Assembly: GCF_050003625.1 (NCBI RefSeq) | Contig: NC_134397.1 | Coordinates: 278,250,070-278,314,069, forward strand | From: Haematobia irritans | Taxonomy: Eukaryota; Arthropoda; Insecta; Diptera; Muscidae | Reading direction: 5' to 3' | Length of the DNA stretch: 64,000 bases | Shown here: in pieces, positions 1 through 11,433 of the stretch | Layout: each line of letters begins with the position of its first letter | Position numbering within the stretch: the stretch's first letter is position 1 | The notes under the pieces: generated by a model | Seen by the model: the letters and a program-made list of their open reading frames with translations, nothing else | What the model was told of the DNA's origin: nothing | Databases searched by the model: none | Translations under genes and position numbers: made by a program

Positions 1-1248
1 GAGACGGATGGATGTAATTGTAGCAATTCGATCGATTACAGTACATTCAATGGATGGATGTTAGAAGTAAGGCAAGTATGCACATACTTGTGATGGAATA
101 TAATTTAAACAAATGTGGAGGTAGGGAGATATGGCTTAGATAGTTGGGTGTCTCAAACTAAATTATTGAACATAAGAATCTGGAAAATGACAACATCAGC
201 ATTTGAAGGATGTAACTAAAAAAAATTGAATGGAAATCAAAATCAAAAACCATGTTCAATAGCTTCAAATACTAAATGTCAATGCAACACACATTTAGAT
301 GTCAAATAGATGGTGTTTTTATGGAGGAGGGGGTGGGGGTTGGATTAGAGAAAAACATTTTCTGTTTGGTGGTGTTTCTATATGGGGGGGTTTTAAATGG
401 CGAAGATATCGAACATCGGCCGATGAGTGAATTTCTGTTGTCTGTAAACTTTGATAGTTTTCTAAAGATTTTTTTCTTGTCTGTCCTTTTAATTGTTGTC
501 TATGTTCCTTGTTTTTGTTTCTTTTTTTTCTGCTGTTGTTTGGACAATGAAAGAGGAGCATGGTGAATTGTTGTCTTTATTGTTATTGTTGTTGTTTTTC
601 GAAAAAAGTTGTTATTAAAAAAAGAAAAACAAAAACAACAGTTACGGAACAACTCAAGTTAACTCAAACACCAAATGAAAACAACAGATACTTAATGGTG
701 TAATCAACCCAAGAAAATGAAAAGAAACAGAAAACAAAAACCAAACCTATTACAACTAAAGTGTATATATTAATGAAGTATTCTGTTTGAAATTTTCAAC
801 ACAAATAAAAACTTTTTAAAATAGCATAACATATGAATAATGGTAATACAAAATAATTATTATTTAAATAAATTGTTAAGAGTGAGTATATTTCCGTTTC
901 ACATTTACACTGTTCAACTTGTTTTGTTTTGTCACTATAATGGAGGAAAAATAAATGTGCCCCTTTTTAGGCATGTAGTTAAAGTATTATTTTAAAAGGC
1001 AGAAAAAAACAAATATTTCTTTAAATTAACGAAATTTTAATTAGAAGAAAGTTAATTACAATGCTCTCTAAATAAAATTTAAATTTCTTTAAACTAGAAC
1101 ACGAATCGTTGAAATTTGCCTATGTCGTTGAAGTAAGATCAATTTTCCTTATATTAAAGAAAATTATTTTGATTAAAAAAATTAACTCATTAAATTAAAT
1201 TAACTGATATATTGAATCTCTGGATTAATAATAAAAAAAAACTTTACA
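1..1248. other. AT-rich non-coding stretch, no gene seen
   Basis: No coding exon is recognisable. The stretch is very AT-rich, with poly-A/T runs and GT-rich patches. It lies beyond the last neurexin exon in the window and is probably part of the large downstream Nrx-1 intron (inference). None of the expected later neurexin domains (rest of LamG4, LamG5, EGF3, LamG6, transmembrane) is found here. Confidence 0.5.
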
Positions 1249-1618
1249 AATTATTATTATTAGAATTTTTATACGAGTTTATTGGACATGAAAGTTTGAT
1301 GAATTGATTGATTATGATGTAAAGAAAAGAAAACGCGAGATACCAATCCTCAAGCCTGACTAGACATGTGTTTCTTTGCTGGCTAATGCAGTTTCCATAG
1401 TCTTTAGTGTAGATCTGGCGATATAGCACTGCGATGCAGGAAATTAGCATATAAGACCAAATTAAATCATATCACACCCCGCCAGATCTACACTTGTTAG
1501 CATTAGCCAATAAAGAAACATATGCTTGGGGATTGGTAGCTGGCGTTTTTAATAGCTTCATAATCAATCAATTCCTTAATTTCATGTCCAAAAGCTCGTA
1601 TTAAAATTGTAATAATAA
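1249..1618. repeat. Imperfect inverted repeat, arms about 140-170 bp
   Basis: The sequence from about 1249 to 1421 reappears as its reverse complement at about 1481-1618. Shared landmarks are gtagatctggcg, tttcttt.ttggctaatgc, taccaatcc.caagc, gaattgattgattatga, ttggacatgaaa and the ATT-rich outer end. The roughly 60-bp centre is unrelated. The arms have diverged by substitutions and small indels, so this is an old foldback or two inverted copies of an unnamed repeat. Confidence 0.7.
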
Positions 1619-2096
1619 TATCTAAAGTAATTAATTTTGACGAAACATCAGCCAGTATTGTCACCAGGCTACTTAGTTTTAGGATTTTTTTTAGGAAAAT
1701 ATTTTTTAGTTTCAAGTATCAGTTGTAGGTAAATTTTTTAAATTAACTTTTATTTGTATATTAATACATTTGTTGATATATCGCAAAACGAGAACGAAAA
1801 TTCGATTAATGAGATCTGTATCCTAATTTTTAATTTATAGAGCCGAGATAATTCTTTTTAAGAAGCGACATCTCGGCTCGCAATCAATAGCAGAAGCCTT
1901 AAAGGAAGGCCAAAATATTTGAATTCAAGTTAATGTCTTCTTTTTTTGAGTGCATGTTTGGTTATTTAACATTGGGACACAAAAGTCGAATATTGTGTTT
2001 TCGACTAAAGATTTTAAAAAAACAAACGATTGGGCTAATAGCCTTTTGATGTAATTTTTTTAATCACTCAAATGGGCCAAACTCAATAAATCCATT

Positions 2097-2440
2097 TTTA
2101 TACCCTGCGCCACACTGTGGAAAAGGGTATTATAAGTTATTTTATATTGAACAAATTTTCGAATTAGAATATTGGTGTTGATGCCAAAATCGATTAGATT
2201 TTCGCACATCTAGCAACTACATAAAGGGAATGACATCAGTATATCGACTCTGAGAATACGTTTTATGGGGTGATTTACGCATTTTCCACATACTTTTAGC
2301 TTAGATTTTTTCATCTAGAAATATGCGACTTAAATACATCCCTGGTTGTATCTACGAAAAGGACTTTATGACAATATGCCATCTATAACTAAACAAAAAT
2401 GTTGCATTAGATACAAGTCGAAAAAAATATTTCTAAATGG
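2097..2440 (-). repeat. Dispersed repeat copy (ataccctg-gggtat termini)
   Basis: This begins with tttttataccctgcgcc and a short hairpin-like motif. That motif is the reverse complement of the end of the repeat at 62287-63620. It then holds phrases such as atatcgactctgag that recur there. It is a truncated copy in the opposite orientation. The class is not certain. Confidence 0.5.
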
Positions 2441-4125
2441 CTCATTTTAATGAGAATTTGTTGCAATTTCGTGGTGCTCTAATCTAAAATTAGAGCTCAT
2501 GAATGACCGCATTTAATTAATGGCGCAGTTTCGTGTTAACGCACCATTCCGGTTTATTTAACGGTAAAACTATTTTCATATTTTGCACTCTCCACTAAAC
2601 ATCGTTAATTTAGTTGTACAGCGAGAGTAAAACAACCACTGCACACGTACAGATTTATGGTTTATTAAAACGCATATGGGTTAATACAACGATGGCAATG
2701 CTAATGAAAACGACGATGGCGACGCAGACAAAGACGGCAGCTACAACGACTCCCCTACTACACCACAATGAAACTGACTGGAAGTCTATGTGATGTTCAT
2801 TAGGGATGTCATTGGAGATATTCCGAATCCTGAACTTGTGATTTTTGAACATGTATATCCTGAATCATAGAGATCTCGGATCGCGGTTTCTTACAGTGAA
2901 ACAACCAAATACAAGTGCAAATATAAAAGTAAAATGATTTCTGTAATGGAGTGTCCATAAATATGCAAAATATGTAATTAAACATTTTATTTTAATTTTA
3001 ATTTATATTTTGGGTAAATTAATTTACAAAAAATATAAAATTGACATTACGACTGGTTGGTAGGACTTTCGCCAAAAACAAACCGGACTGCATTGATATA
3101 AGGCTAATATAAAAAAAAAAACAAATTTTGTTTAAGTGACCGTTAAATTAGGTTTGGTTAAGTATAGACCGGCCGTTATTATGGGCTCTGTTAGACTATT
3201 CTATGTATAGCTGAATGGTAAGAGACCTATCGATAGCACTATCGATAGTTTTATTTTATATTTCTTCGATAGCATCGCTACCCTATCGATTAAACTCAGA
3301 TCACTAAAAAAACACCGACATATTTTTGATTATGCTCTAATGGCAATGATGTCCATCGAAATATCGGTGATAAAGTCTTGGTCCTTATGTAATCTTCACA
3401 TACCATTGTCGATGTATGAGTTTGCTACATCGAAATAAAATAACAACTTTATTCGCAATTTGTTAATTGTGGCTATATACATTCGTTCAGTAAAAATGGA
3501 TTTGCGGGGTCATCAATCCAAATAGAAGAGTTTGCAGATTTTTTACGGTTGGGATCTATATGCTAAAATTTCTTCTATAGCTGTCGAGTTTTGCAGAGAA
3601 AGCAGCTCCCATAAATGAACATATTCAATGGAACTTCTTTGATTATTATATATTCAACAAATTGAAGAAATTTTTTTAGACATAATTATTTTTTTTTTTC
3701 CATTGTTAAAGAAATTTCATAGATTGAAGAAAAAAATTGGAATTCAAAATTGCAAAAATGTCTTCATCGCTATACTAAGTTCACGATGGGTACATTGTAG
3801 TAAATTTTACACATTTTAAGAATTTCAGAACTATTATGTGGGAAATCCGAATTTATGTGTATAATTTTTTATCCTTTTTTAGTTCATTTACGGCAAGAAA
3901 AAATATTAATGTCATGGAAACTATCTCAAAACGTAATAAATCCGTGAACTAAAATACAGTTGAATTGGCATTAGTGCAATAGAGAGTTCCCTTTTTTAGT
4001 GTAGGTTTACATATGATAAAATTGGACGAAAGTGATCATAAAATCCACGATGTGCATAAAAGTATGTTTTATAATAAATTTCCTTTATTTCGATATCTAG
4101 AAATAGATTTGCTTACTACTGCTTA
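2441..4125. other. Non-coding stretch with repeat remnants
   Basis: No gene is seen. About 3650-4003 resembles the abundant AT-rich family that ends in ttttttagtgta; related phrases (agtgaac, tctctattcac) occur at 19196-19702. A doublet of CTATCGATAG at 3227-3248 is listed separately. The rest has no structure I can name. Confidence 0.4.
3227..3248. promoter_or_regulatory. Two CTATCGATAG palindromes (DRE-like)
   Basis: The 10-base palindrome ctatcgatag occurs at 3227-3236 and again at 3239-3248. A third partial copy (cctatcgatt) is near 3283. The core TATCGATA is the DREF/BEAF recognition element of flies. No promoter is recognised nearby, so regulatory use is only possible. The palindromes may instead belong to a mobile element. 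Confidence 0.3.
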
Positions 4126-4264
4126 TACAGTGAAACCGCTCACGAGTGGACATAATTTTGTCTACATTTGCAAGGAGTTCACGTACTTTTAATGTGAGCA
4201 CAAGCCTCCACTTTTGAGAGGTATACGGTTTTCAGAGTGTCCAAGTTTGAGAGGTTTTACTGTA
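4126..4264. mobile_element. Short MITE, 139 bp, TACAGT termini
   Basis: The left end tacagtgaaaccgctcac and the reverse complement of the right end, tacagtaaaacctctcaa, match over about 26 bp with several mismatches. No coding capacity is present. The TA at each end fits a Tc1/mariner-type miniature element. Assignment to a family is inference. Confidence 0.55.
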
Positions 4265-5599
4265 GTAGGGTGCAGCAGCTGATTTTAGACATTAAACTTT
4301 TTAACTTCTAACAATATTCACTACGAAATGACATCCCTATTATACACACACACCAAGTGAAATGTATTTAGTAACGCAGCGAGAGGGAGAGTGGGGACTT
4401 TGGCCTCTTTGGGAGAGAGACACACTTATATGGTGTCGGTTATTGTGGTTTTCATCGTAGACTGCTATCGCCCAAATGGCCTTGAATCGAAAATGCGAGT
4501 GCGAGTAAGAAAATTCTAACATCCGTTTCCTGTGCTAGTACAAAACATTTGTTGAACAGTGTAAATTAGATGAATATACTTAAATTAGAAATTAGGTAGC
4601 TAAATAGCTGGCCTGGCTGCCTGAGTTGCCGGTGATGGTGATTGTGGCCTATGTATTATGACTGCACATTGATATATATATTTTTGTTTTTAATTTGGCT
4701 TTATTCCTCTCTGTGGAAAGTTTTTGTTCTCCGCTGCTAGTTTCGTTCATCATTTGGAACATACACCAGTTACAGGGATTCTATTTGAAAAATGTCAGCT
4801 ACTTTACTTTGAGCATTTTTAGACAAACCAACGAAACAAAAAAAACACAATGTAACTAACTGAACAAAAACAAAGATGAATAAATTTTACAGTTTTTGTT
4901 TTTTTTTTTTTTTTGCTCATTTAATGGTTGGCTTAATTTTACAGAATGAAAAAAAGGCTTTTATTTACACGAAAGTATAACTAGCAATGTTCACATTAAA
5001 GACGATTAGAGGAAAAAACATAATAATAACAGTAACAACAATATGAAGGTTGCCCACAACGGAAGGACAACCTTCTACCTTTCCACACTCTGAGGGTGGG
5101 TGGTTTACAGAAAAGAACGAAAAACTGCATATCGAGAGATTTTTTGTTTCTTGGGTATCGAAAAGTATCCTACCGGTATTTTTTATGTACATTGGATGGT
5201 GTTTACGTTGTACGAAAATTAAAGGCGCAAGCAATAACCCTAACACTATTCAAATTGGGATGCTCGAAATGGTGGTAAGTCTGATTGGTAAGGAGCAATT
5301 TTGGATTATTTTGTTTTTTGAATTTGTTATGAAAAATTTTGATTTAAAAAAACGACACGGCACGACACGTAGTAGGGCAATTAAAGTGCTGGTGATACAT
5401 ACATAACATACCCCTGACAGGGGGAGCCCCGTCAACTTGTAGACGTAGATTCGAGGCACGCCTCGAGAAACGTATGGTGTGCCAGTTGTTGTCATTCAAA
5501 ACGGACTGACCGGCCAAGAGATTCTGAAAATACGAAACAAAAGCAATACAATTGATGCTTTAGCATAATTCTGGTCTTAGCTTTTTTTGTGTTTATTAC
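4265..5599. other. Nrx-1 intronic sequence, no gene seen
   Basis: This stretch follows the donor site of the last visible neurexin exon on the minus strand. It contains a poly-T run near 4900-4915. An open frame at about 5050-5406 on the plus strand has no ATG start and no recognisable domain, and I do not regard it as coding. The next neurexin exon is not found. Confidence 0.45.
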
Positions 5600-5970
5600 C
5601 TTTTCACGATCACTCAGTCTCACACTGGCACGTATACGTCCGGCAACCAATGCAATTTCTAATCTATCTGGTGAGTTTGATTCGGCACTGGTCATTAACA
5701 ATAGACCAGTGGGTCTTCCGGTCTTGAAACGTAATAGTAACTCTTCGGTCTGGGTTTTGGTACCTTGACCATTGCCCAACCAAACGGTCATGTGTTGTGT
5801 TCCATTGAAAACCAAAGTGGCAGATTCACGTCCGCATGTAGGTCCATAATACAGGGTTGAAGTACAATCACATATGGGTCTATTCCATCCTTCCATGCAT
5901 GTTCCACCATTCAAGCAGGGATTACCTGCACAAACATTGGCCTGTACATGGCACGAAGGCTTAACTGAAG
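5600..5970 (-). CDS. Nrx-1: Neurexin-1, coding exon 8 (EGF2 and first half of LamG4)
   Basis: The acceptor is at 5972-5971 (ATAG) and the donor GTAATA at 5599-5594. The exon enters in phase 1 and ends in phase 0. It encodes an EGF-like module with the cysteine order of CAGNPCLNGGTC, then ICDC and PTC. The start of the fourth laminin-G domain follows, with LLLRFKTGRPTGLLLMTSAE as its key strand, ending at VRLSDREK. The rest of LamG4 must lie on an exon outside the window. Neurexin is a presynaptic adhesion receptor, and these domains face the synaptic cleft. Confidence 0.92.
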
Positions 5971-6049
5971 CTATTGAAATGAAAAGTAGAGAAAAAAAAA
6001 TAAAATTGAGTCGCCTTGCCTCTGTGGTGCGGGGAGCTATTAAACTAAC

Positions 6050-6434
6050 CTGAATCCTGTAATCTGGCAAATGCTGCTATATCTATGGGCTTTCCACTCA
6101 ATACCAAATCTCTTAAGCATCCAACGAAACCCTGGCGTAATGTCGCCGTCCAAATAGCTGGCGGCCAATTGGCATTGGCATAAGAGGGTCCTGTACCGCC
6201 CACATACATATGGCCATCCAATTCCAAAATAGTGCCTTCACCCGGTGTACGGAAATCATTCCAAACTCCGTCGACACTAACTTTTGCATCACGACCATTG
6301 CGTCTCAAAATGAAATCATGCCAATCGCCATCATCTACTCGGCGGCGAGAGCCACGTACTTTGGCAGCACCAGAACCCAAATCCAAGTGAATGTAAATGT
6401 GACCATTTAACAATTCGATTGCAAAGAGAACAGG
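6050..6434 (-). CDS. Nrx-1: Neurexin-1, coding exon 7 (LamG3, C-terminal part)
   Basis: The acceptor TTAG is next to 6434 and the donor GTTAGT lies at 6049-6044. It enters in phase 0 and ends in phase 1, matching exon 8. It encodes the second half of the third laminin-G domain: a strand ELLNGHIYIHLDLGSGA, the WHDF motif, a VDG turn, the MYVGG strand and the closing GFVGCLRDL motif with its cysteine. The exon begins PVLFAIELL. Length and motifs fit alpha-neurexin LNS3. Confidence 0.92.
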
Positions 6435-6632
6435 CTAATGAAAAATAAACAAATTAAATATAATTTAACAAAATTATCACCAATATGGTGTTGTGGGTTG
6501 GATTTTTCAATTTGTTAAAAACAAAACTGGAAACATTTATTTCATTTATAAATATTTTAACAATATAATTCAATAATTTACATAGTTGCAATTAACAGTT
6601 AATTACATTAATTAATTGAATGTTCTACTTAC

Positions 6633-6749
6633 ATTTTTCGCTCTAGGCTGCTTTGATCCTGTTGCCATAATGATCAAACCATTTGGTTCTTTAGTTCGGA
6701 ATTTAAAACCAATAGAGCTTTGTTTCCCTGTTTCCCATGGTGGCAGCAC
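6633..6749 (-). CDS. Nrx-1: Neurexin-1, coding exon 6 (LamG3 strand)
   Basis: This 117-base exon (39 codons, phase 0 at both ends) lies between acceptor TTAG and donor GTAAGT at 6632-6627. It encodes VLPPWETGKQSSIGFKFRTK and continues with EPNGLIIMATG, the classic laminin-G strand. It is too short to be seen as a long open frame, but flanking phases and homology leave little doubt. Confidence 0.88.
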
Positions 6750-6811
6750 CTAATTAAAAAATATACAATTTTGTAACCGTTTCGTTTCCATTCATCTTTC
6801 TCCAAACTTAC

Positions 6812-6964
6812 TAAATGCGATTCTCTAGTTGTGAATGTAACTGGATCTTGGGGATCTCCTATGGGACATTGATATTCAACATTACCGGCCACTTGTATAA
6901 GTTTCGAACCGCTCTTAGCCAAATCGATGAGATTCAATAGAAGAGTATCTGCTGAGAATTCCAC
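6812..6964 (-). CDS. Nrx-1: Neurexin-1, coding exon 5 (linker to LamG3)
   Basis: This is a 153-base exon (51 codons, phase 0 at both ends). The acceptor TATAG precedes 6964 and the donor GTAAGT lies at 6811-6806. It encodes VEFSADTLLLNLIDLAKSG and then a segment with CPIGDPQDPVTFTTRESHL, which joins LamG2 to LamG3 in neurexins. The first codon is GTG because it is an internal exon, not a start. Confidence 0.9.
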
Positions 6965-8762
6965 CTATAAGAGAAGAGGAAAAAACACGGAACTCAGATT
7001 AAATTTATGTTCTATTATTTTAAATTTGTAACAATTATTAAATCGATTATTTTTTTTACATGGAAGAGAGAAGGATGTGAAGGAATATGTAACTAGACAG
7101 AAAATTCGACAAAAAAAGTTTTATTTTGAGTAAGGGTCACACTAGGCAACTATTTAACCAAAATGAGTGTTAAACTTTTGTTCCAGTATACTGTTTTCAT
7201 ATTGGAAAAAACTCCTATTCGTATAGGAATAATTTTTATTCGTCTAAAATTTAAACCACATCAAAGGATTTTATTTTTTTAAAGATTTCTCGCTTTTCCG
7301 GGAATTACAAAAGTCCGACCTACTCATAATGTACCCTTCGGTGGAGTAAACATGCATGTATGGGTATATGAAACAAATCAGGAGACAGGACCTTGTTCGT
7401 TATTCCAAAGAGCCTGCAAACAACAAATGCCAGAGCGAAAACAAATTTGGTTGTATAGGTGCTGTAGACAGTAAAATTCGCCTTTTCTTATTTGCAGATT
7501 TCTACTAAAAATTTGCGTATGTACCTAAAATTGAACACACTGAATTTATGGTTTACTCAAAAAAAGTTGTATCCAAAGATTTCGAACTTCCTTTAAGGAT
7601 ATTGACTCTGAGCAAAAGATGAGGTTTCTTTAAAATAAAGACATTTTCTAAGGACCTATTTAGCTTTAAATCCAGGATCAATCATTCACATTTTGCGATA
7701 TATTACTAAAGCTATACACGAACAATCAAAAGCCAGTAAAAAAAAATACATCATATTAAAAAATTAAAAATATTGTCCTTATTCCAAAAAACTTTAAACC
7801 AAAAATACAAAATCCTCGAAATAAGTCTTAGCATATAATGAAGCGTGTTTAACTTGGTATTGATTCCGATCCAACGATGCGGTGTGTTTAAAATAAAGAC
7901 ATTTTTAGCGAGCTATCTGGCATTAAATCTAGGATCAATAAAATCAAAATTAGGATACAGATCTTATTTATCGAATTTTCAGCCTCTTTTAGTGGTATAT
8001 TAATAAAGCTATTTACGTACAAATAAATGCCAGTTTAAAAGTCCAAATTATAGCGGATACTTCAAAGTAAAAAATTCAGAGATCTAATTTGATACGATTA
8101 GATATCAGTAGATTCGAAAAATGGTAAGATGTAATCATATCTAATTACTGTGGAATTGGATCTGATCAGATCTCAATATTGGATTAGATATAATATCTTA
8201 GATATAATTATATTTTTCCTTATATATAATTGGATCTGATGTTAGATCTCGTCATATATGGTATTATATATAATTATATCCAATTTTGTCTCATAATGTC
8301 TGGGTAAATCTACTTAGATCTAAAGAGGGCAATTTTGAGATCTAAGCATATCTAATCACATCCCCCAATGTTTACACGGAATGTTTTCTTGATTTCAAAA
8401 AAACGTTAAACCAAAGACGCTAAATCCTCAAAATAAGCCTTAGTGTATATTTGAAGTGTTTTTACCTTAAATCTAACGATTGAATACTTCAGTTAATTTA
8501 AGGACGATTTCTTCAAATCAAAAATGTGTTTCTTTACTTTAAGGAAATTTAATGACAAATATTTTTTAAGCACATATTATAAACGTTATTTTATCTAAAA
8601 TTTAGGTGATGTAATCTTTAATACCACATAAATATTTTTCTAGTGTATGTTAATTTTAATTCTTAAATCCAAATGGATGCTAAGATTCCCTTCCTTCGAT
8701 TTGTAATTCATGGAAATCCCCATTTAAAAGTAAAGATTATCCAATTTCACACTTTCACTTAC
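6965..8762 (-). other. Nrx-1 intron 4, repeat-bearing
   Basis: About 1.8 kb separates exons 5 and 4. No exon is seen in it. Much of about 7530-8660 carries phrases of the abundant AT-rich family (aaataaagacatttt, cttaaatcta, tcctcaaaataag.ctta). About 8080-8350 is dense in GATCT, TAGATAT and TCATAT words, described in the findings. Confidence 0.5.
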
Positions 8763-8921
8763 CTTTCTCAGACAACCCACGAAATTGTTATGGACTCTGG
8801 CACCAAGCAAGGCCCTTGGATTGACTGCACCACCCACATAGACACGAGATGAGGATAGCATTGTGAATTTTCCAGCAATGTGAGAGTGGTCTGTATAAAC
8901 ATCGTCGACAACAGTAACCAG
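8763..8921 (-). CDS. Nrx-1: Neurexin-1, coding exon 4 (LamG2, C-terminal part)
   Basis: This is a 159-base exon (53 codons, phase 0 at both ends). The acceptor is a strong poly-T tract then GCCCAG, and the donor GTAAGT lies at 8762-8757. It encodes LVTVVDDVYTDHSHIAGKF, then the RVYVGGA strand and the VHNNFVGCLRK closure of the second laminin-G domain. It joins exon 3 exactly at the position of vertebrate alternative splice site 2 (see findings). Confidence 0.92.
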
Positions 8922-9057
8922 CTGGGCAAAAAAAAAAAAACAACAGAACATAAGAAACGGAATTCATACAAATTAAACCATTCCAAGATGATGACAACGA
9001 AAGTTGCAATATAAGAATGAAAGTGGACAAACAAACTCGACAATTAGCCACACTTAC

Positions 9058-9245
9058 ACGACAAAAGCTGGTAATGGATGAAATTTCTTGGATACGTCTG
9101 TGTACGGTAACCTTGTGCCATTGATGATCATCGAAGCGTACTTTGGAGGGTTTAATGTGCATTTCCTGTTTGCCATTGGCCAAGCCCATGGTCAGTGAAA
9201 CGCCACCATCACGCAAAGCCAAATTTAAGTAATCAGTGCCGTGTC
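9058..9245 (-). CDS. Nrx-1: Neurexin-1, coding exon 3 (LamG2, middle part)
   Basis: The acceptor TTACAG ends at 9246 and the donor GTAAGT lies at 9057-9052. The exon enters in phase 1 and ends in phase 0. It encodes HGTDYLNLALRDGGVSLTMG and the WHKVTVHRRIQ strand of LamG2, then a ten-residue tail EISSITSFCR. That tail sits where the SS2 insert of vertebrate neurexins lies. Confidence 0.92.
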
Positions 9246-9397
9246 CTGTAATTTAGAATAGCCCACGCCCCCACACACAAAAATGGAGCAATTAAAATAC
9301 GAAAATACCACCATTAGTTTGACTCGATTTTCGTTATTAGTAAGTACTTGGGATAATTGAAGAAATGACAAGCAAACGCTTGACCTTCACCACTCAC

Positions 9398-10019
9398 CTG
9401 TGTAAAATAGTAGACCATTTGGTTGTCTGGTGCGAAAGTATAATGTTATGGCATCCTGGGCACTGACAATAGGTTCAGCACCTGTCTGACCAAGATCATA
9501 TGAAAGGAACTGTGTACCGCGAAAGGTCGCCTCAGAGGGGGCCTTTTCTTTTTCACAATATTGTCCATCGTATTCTAGATTTCTGCACTCGCAGATGGGG
9601 CCGGAATCGGTTGATATACATATGCCACCATGCTGGCATGGATCATGGCGTTCACAAGCATCTGTTGTATTGCTGCCGCGTAAATTTCTAGTCACCTTTT
9701 CCTTGGGCATTTCACCGTGATCGCATGGGCCATCGCCACATTTGATGTCACGAGGCTGTTTCATTTCCTGGCGTCGTGTTTGGCCACCCGGTTGATCAGC
9801 ATACACCAGATTTCGTATAGATCCACGAAATCGTGGTTCGAATATAACACTGGGCAGGGCAAGCAGAGCCAATTTGCTACTGTACCAATTTGGCATACCA
9901 CCGACATAGACGTCGGAATTTGTGGCAAATTTACCGAATTGAAATTCTTTACCTTTCGTTGTGCGACTCTGCGAGACGCCATCAACAATGAGCGATGTCT
10001 GCTCATCATTGCGTATAAC
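9398..10019 (-). CDS. Nrx-1: Neurexin-1, coding exon 2 (end of LamG1, EGF1, start of LamG2)
   Basis: The acceptor TTTTCAG ends at 10020 and the donor GTGAGT lies at 9397-9392. The exon enters in phase 0 and ends in phase 1. It begins VIRNDEQTSLIVDGVSQS and includes the DVYVGG strand that closes LamG1. A basic linker follows, then an EGF module with the HDPCQHGGIC, CEC and YC pattern. It ends in LamG2 with ITLYFRTRQPNGLLFYTG. The domain order LamG-EGF-LamG is that of alpha-neurexin. Confidence 0.93.
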
Positions 10020-10478
10020 CTGAAAAGGACCAAGAGAAAAGAAAAGTGTTTAGTAAATAGTCGAAAGGAAGAAATTAAGCATTAAATAATAATTTATTTT
10101 AAGATTCAATAAAGTTTCTATAGTATACTAGCGTAACTCGGCCCGCTTCGCTGCTCCTTCCGAAGCGTATTTGTAGGAACATTTTGCATTAACTTAGTCA
10201 ACCATATCCTTCGTGCTGAAAACAAATTCGAAAAGATTTGAATTCTTTCAAACAAATCGGACTACTTGCTTTTTCGTTTATAGGTACAAATACGTCGGAT
10301 ATGCATATGTAAAACGGTTCGTCTTAAAACACACCCTCTGTACCCTTTCCTCCAATTTTTTTAAATAATGTTCTGTATTTAAGTAGTTAGATAATCATCT
10401 ATATTTCTTGTGAATTTTAAGTGTGGTTTGTCAAGGAAAGGTATCCTTCTCCTCAACATATCTGAAAATTAAGCACTA

Positions 10479-11433
10479 AAGAGTGATACGGTCAAAATTT
10501 GGTCTATATAAACTTGACGTATTTCTTTCAATTTTGCATTTAAAAAACCTGAACACCCCTCATTTTGAAGGTGTGTGTGTGTAGAATGTTGGTCCTATTT
10601 TGATTTTGGAATTCACTCTTCAGTTGTCAAAATGCCGTCCAAGCAAGAAGAGCAGCGTATCAAAATTTTGCTCGCCCATCGCGAAAATCCGAGCTACTCG
10701 CACGCAAAGCTGGCAAAATCGCTAAAAGTTGTCAAATCAACCGTTACAAATGTAATTAAAGTGTTTGGGGAACGTTTGTCGACAGCCAGGAAGTCTGTAT
10801 CGGGGGGAAATCGAAAACCGGAAGCCGCTGAGACGACAAAGAGAGTTGCCGGTAGTTTCAAGCGAAACCCTAACCTCTCTCTCCGAGATGCCGCAAGTAA
10901 GCTGTGTGTATCGTCTACAACCGTGCATCGAGCCAAAAAACGAGCCGGACTATCGACTTACAAGAAGGTAGTGACTCCAAATCGCGATGATAAACAAAAT
11001 ACGACGGCAAAAGCGCAATCCCGGAGGCTGTACACGACGATGCTGACGAAGTTTGACTGCGTGGTAATGGACGACGAAACCTACGTCAAAGCCGACTACA
11101 AGCAGCTTCCGGGACATGAGTTTTATACGGCAAAAGGAAGGGGAAAGGTAGCAGATATTTTCAAGCACATAAAACTGTCAAAGTTCGCAAAGAAATATCT
11201 GGTTTGGCAAGCCATCTGTACCTGTGGCTTGAAAAGCAGCATTTTCATAGCTTCCGGGACTGTCAACCAAGAAATTTACGTGAAAGAGTGTTTGAATAAA
11301 CGTCTGCTGCCTTTCCTGAAGAAACACGGTTGTTCCGTACTGTTTTGGCCGGATTTGGCATCTTACCATTACGGTAAAAAGGCCATGGAGTGGTACGCCG
11401 CCAACAACGTGCAGGTTGTTCCCAAGGACAAGC
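10479..11433 (+). mobile_element. Tc1/mariner DD37E-family element, copy 1, 3' truncated
   Basis: The left terminus aagagtgatacggtcaa is preceded by TA and matches the terminus of the full copies at 37858 and 52343. The body is collinear with them until 11433, within the codons before the third catalytic residue. There the sequence switches to unrelated DNA. About 330 bases of the 3' end, including the right terminal repeat, are missing. Confidence 0.9.

Noticed and set aside
5050..5406. 118-codon plus-strand frame
   Set aside because: It has no ATG at its start, no recognisable domain, and lies in a neurexin intron.
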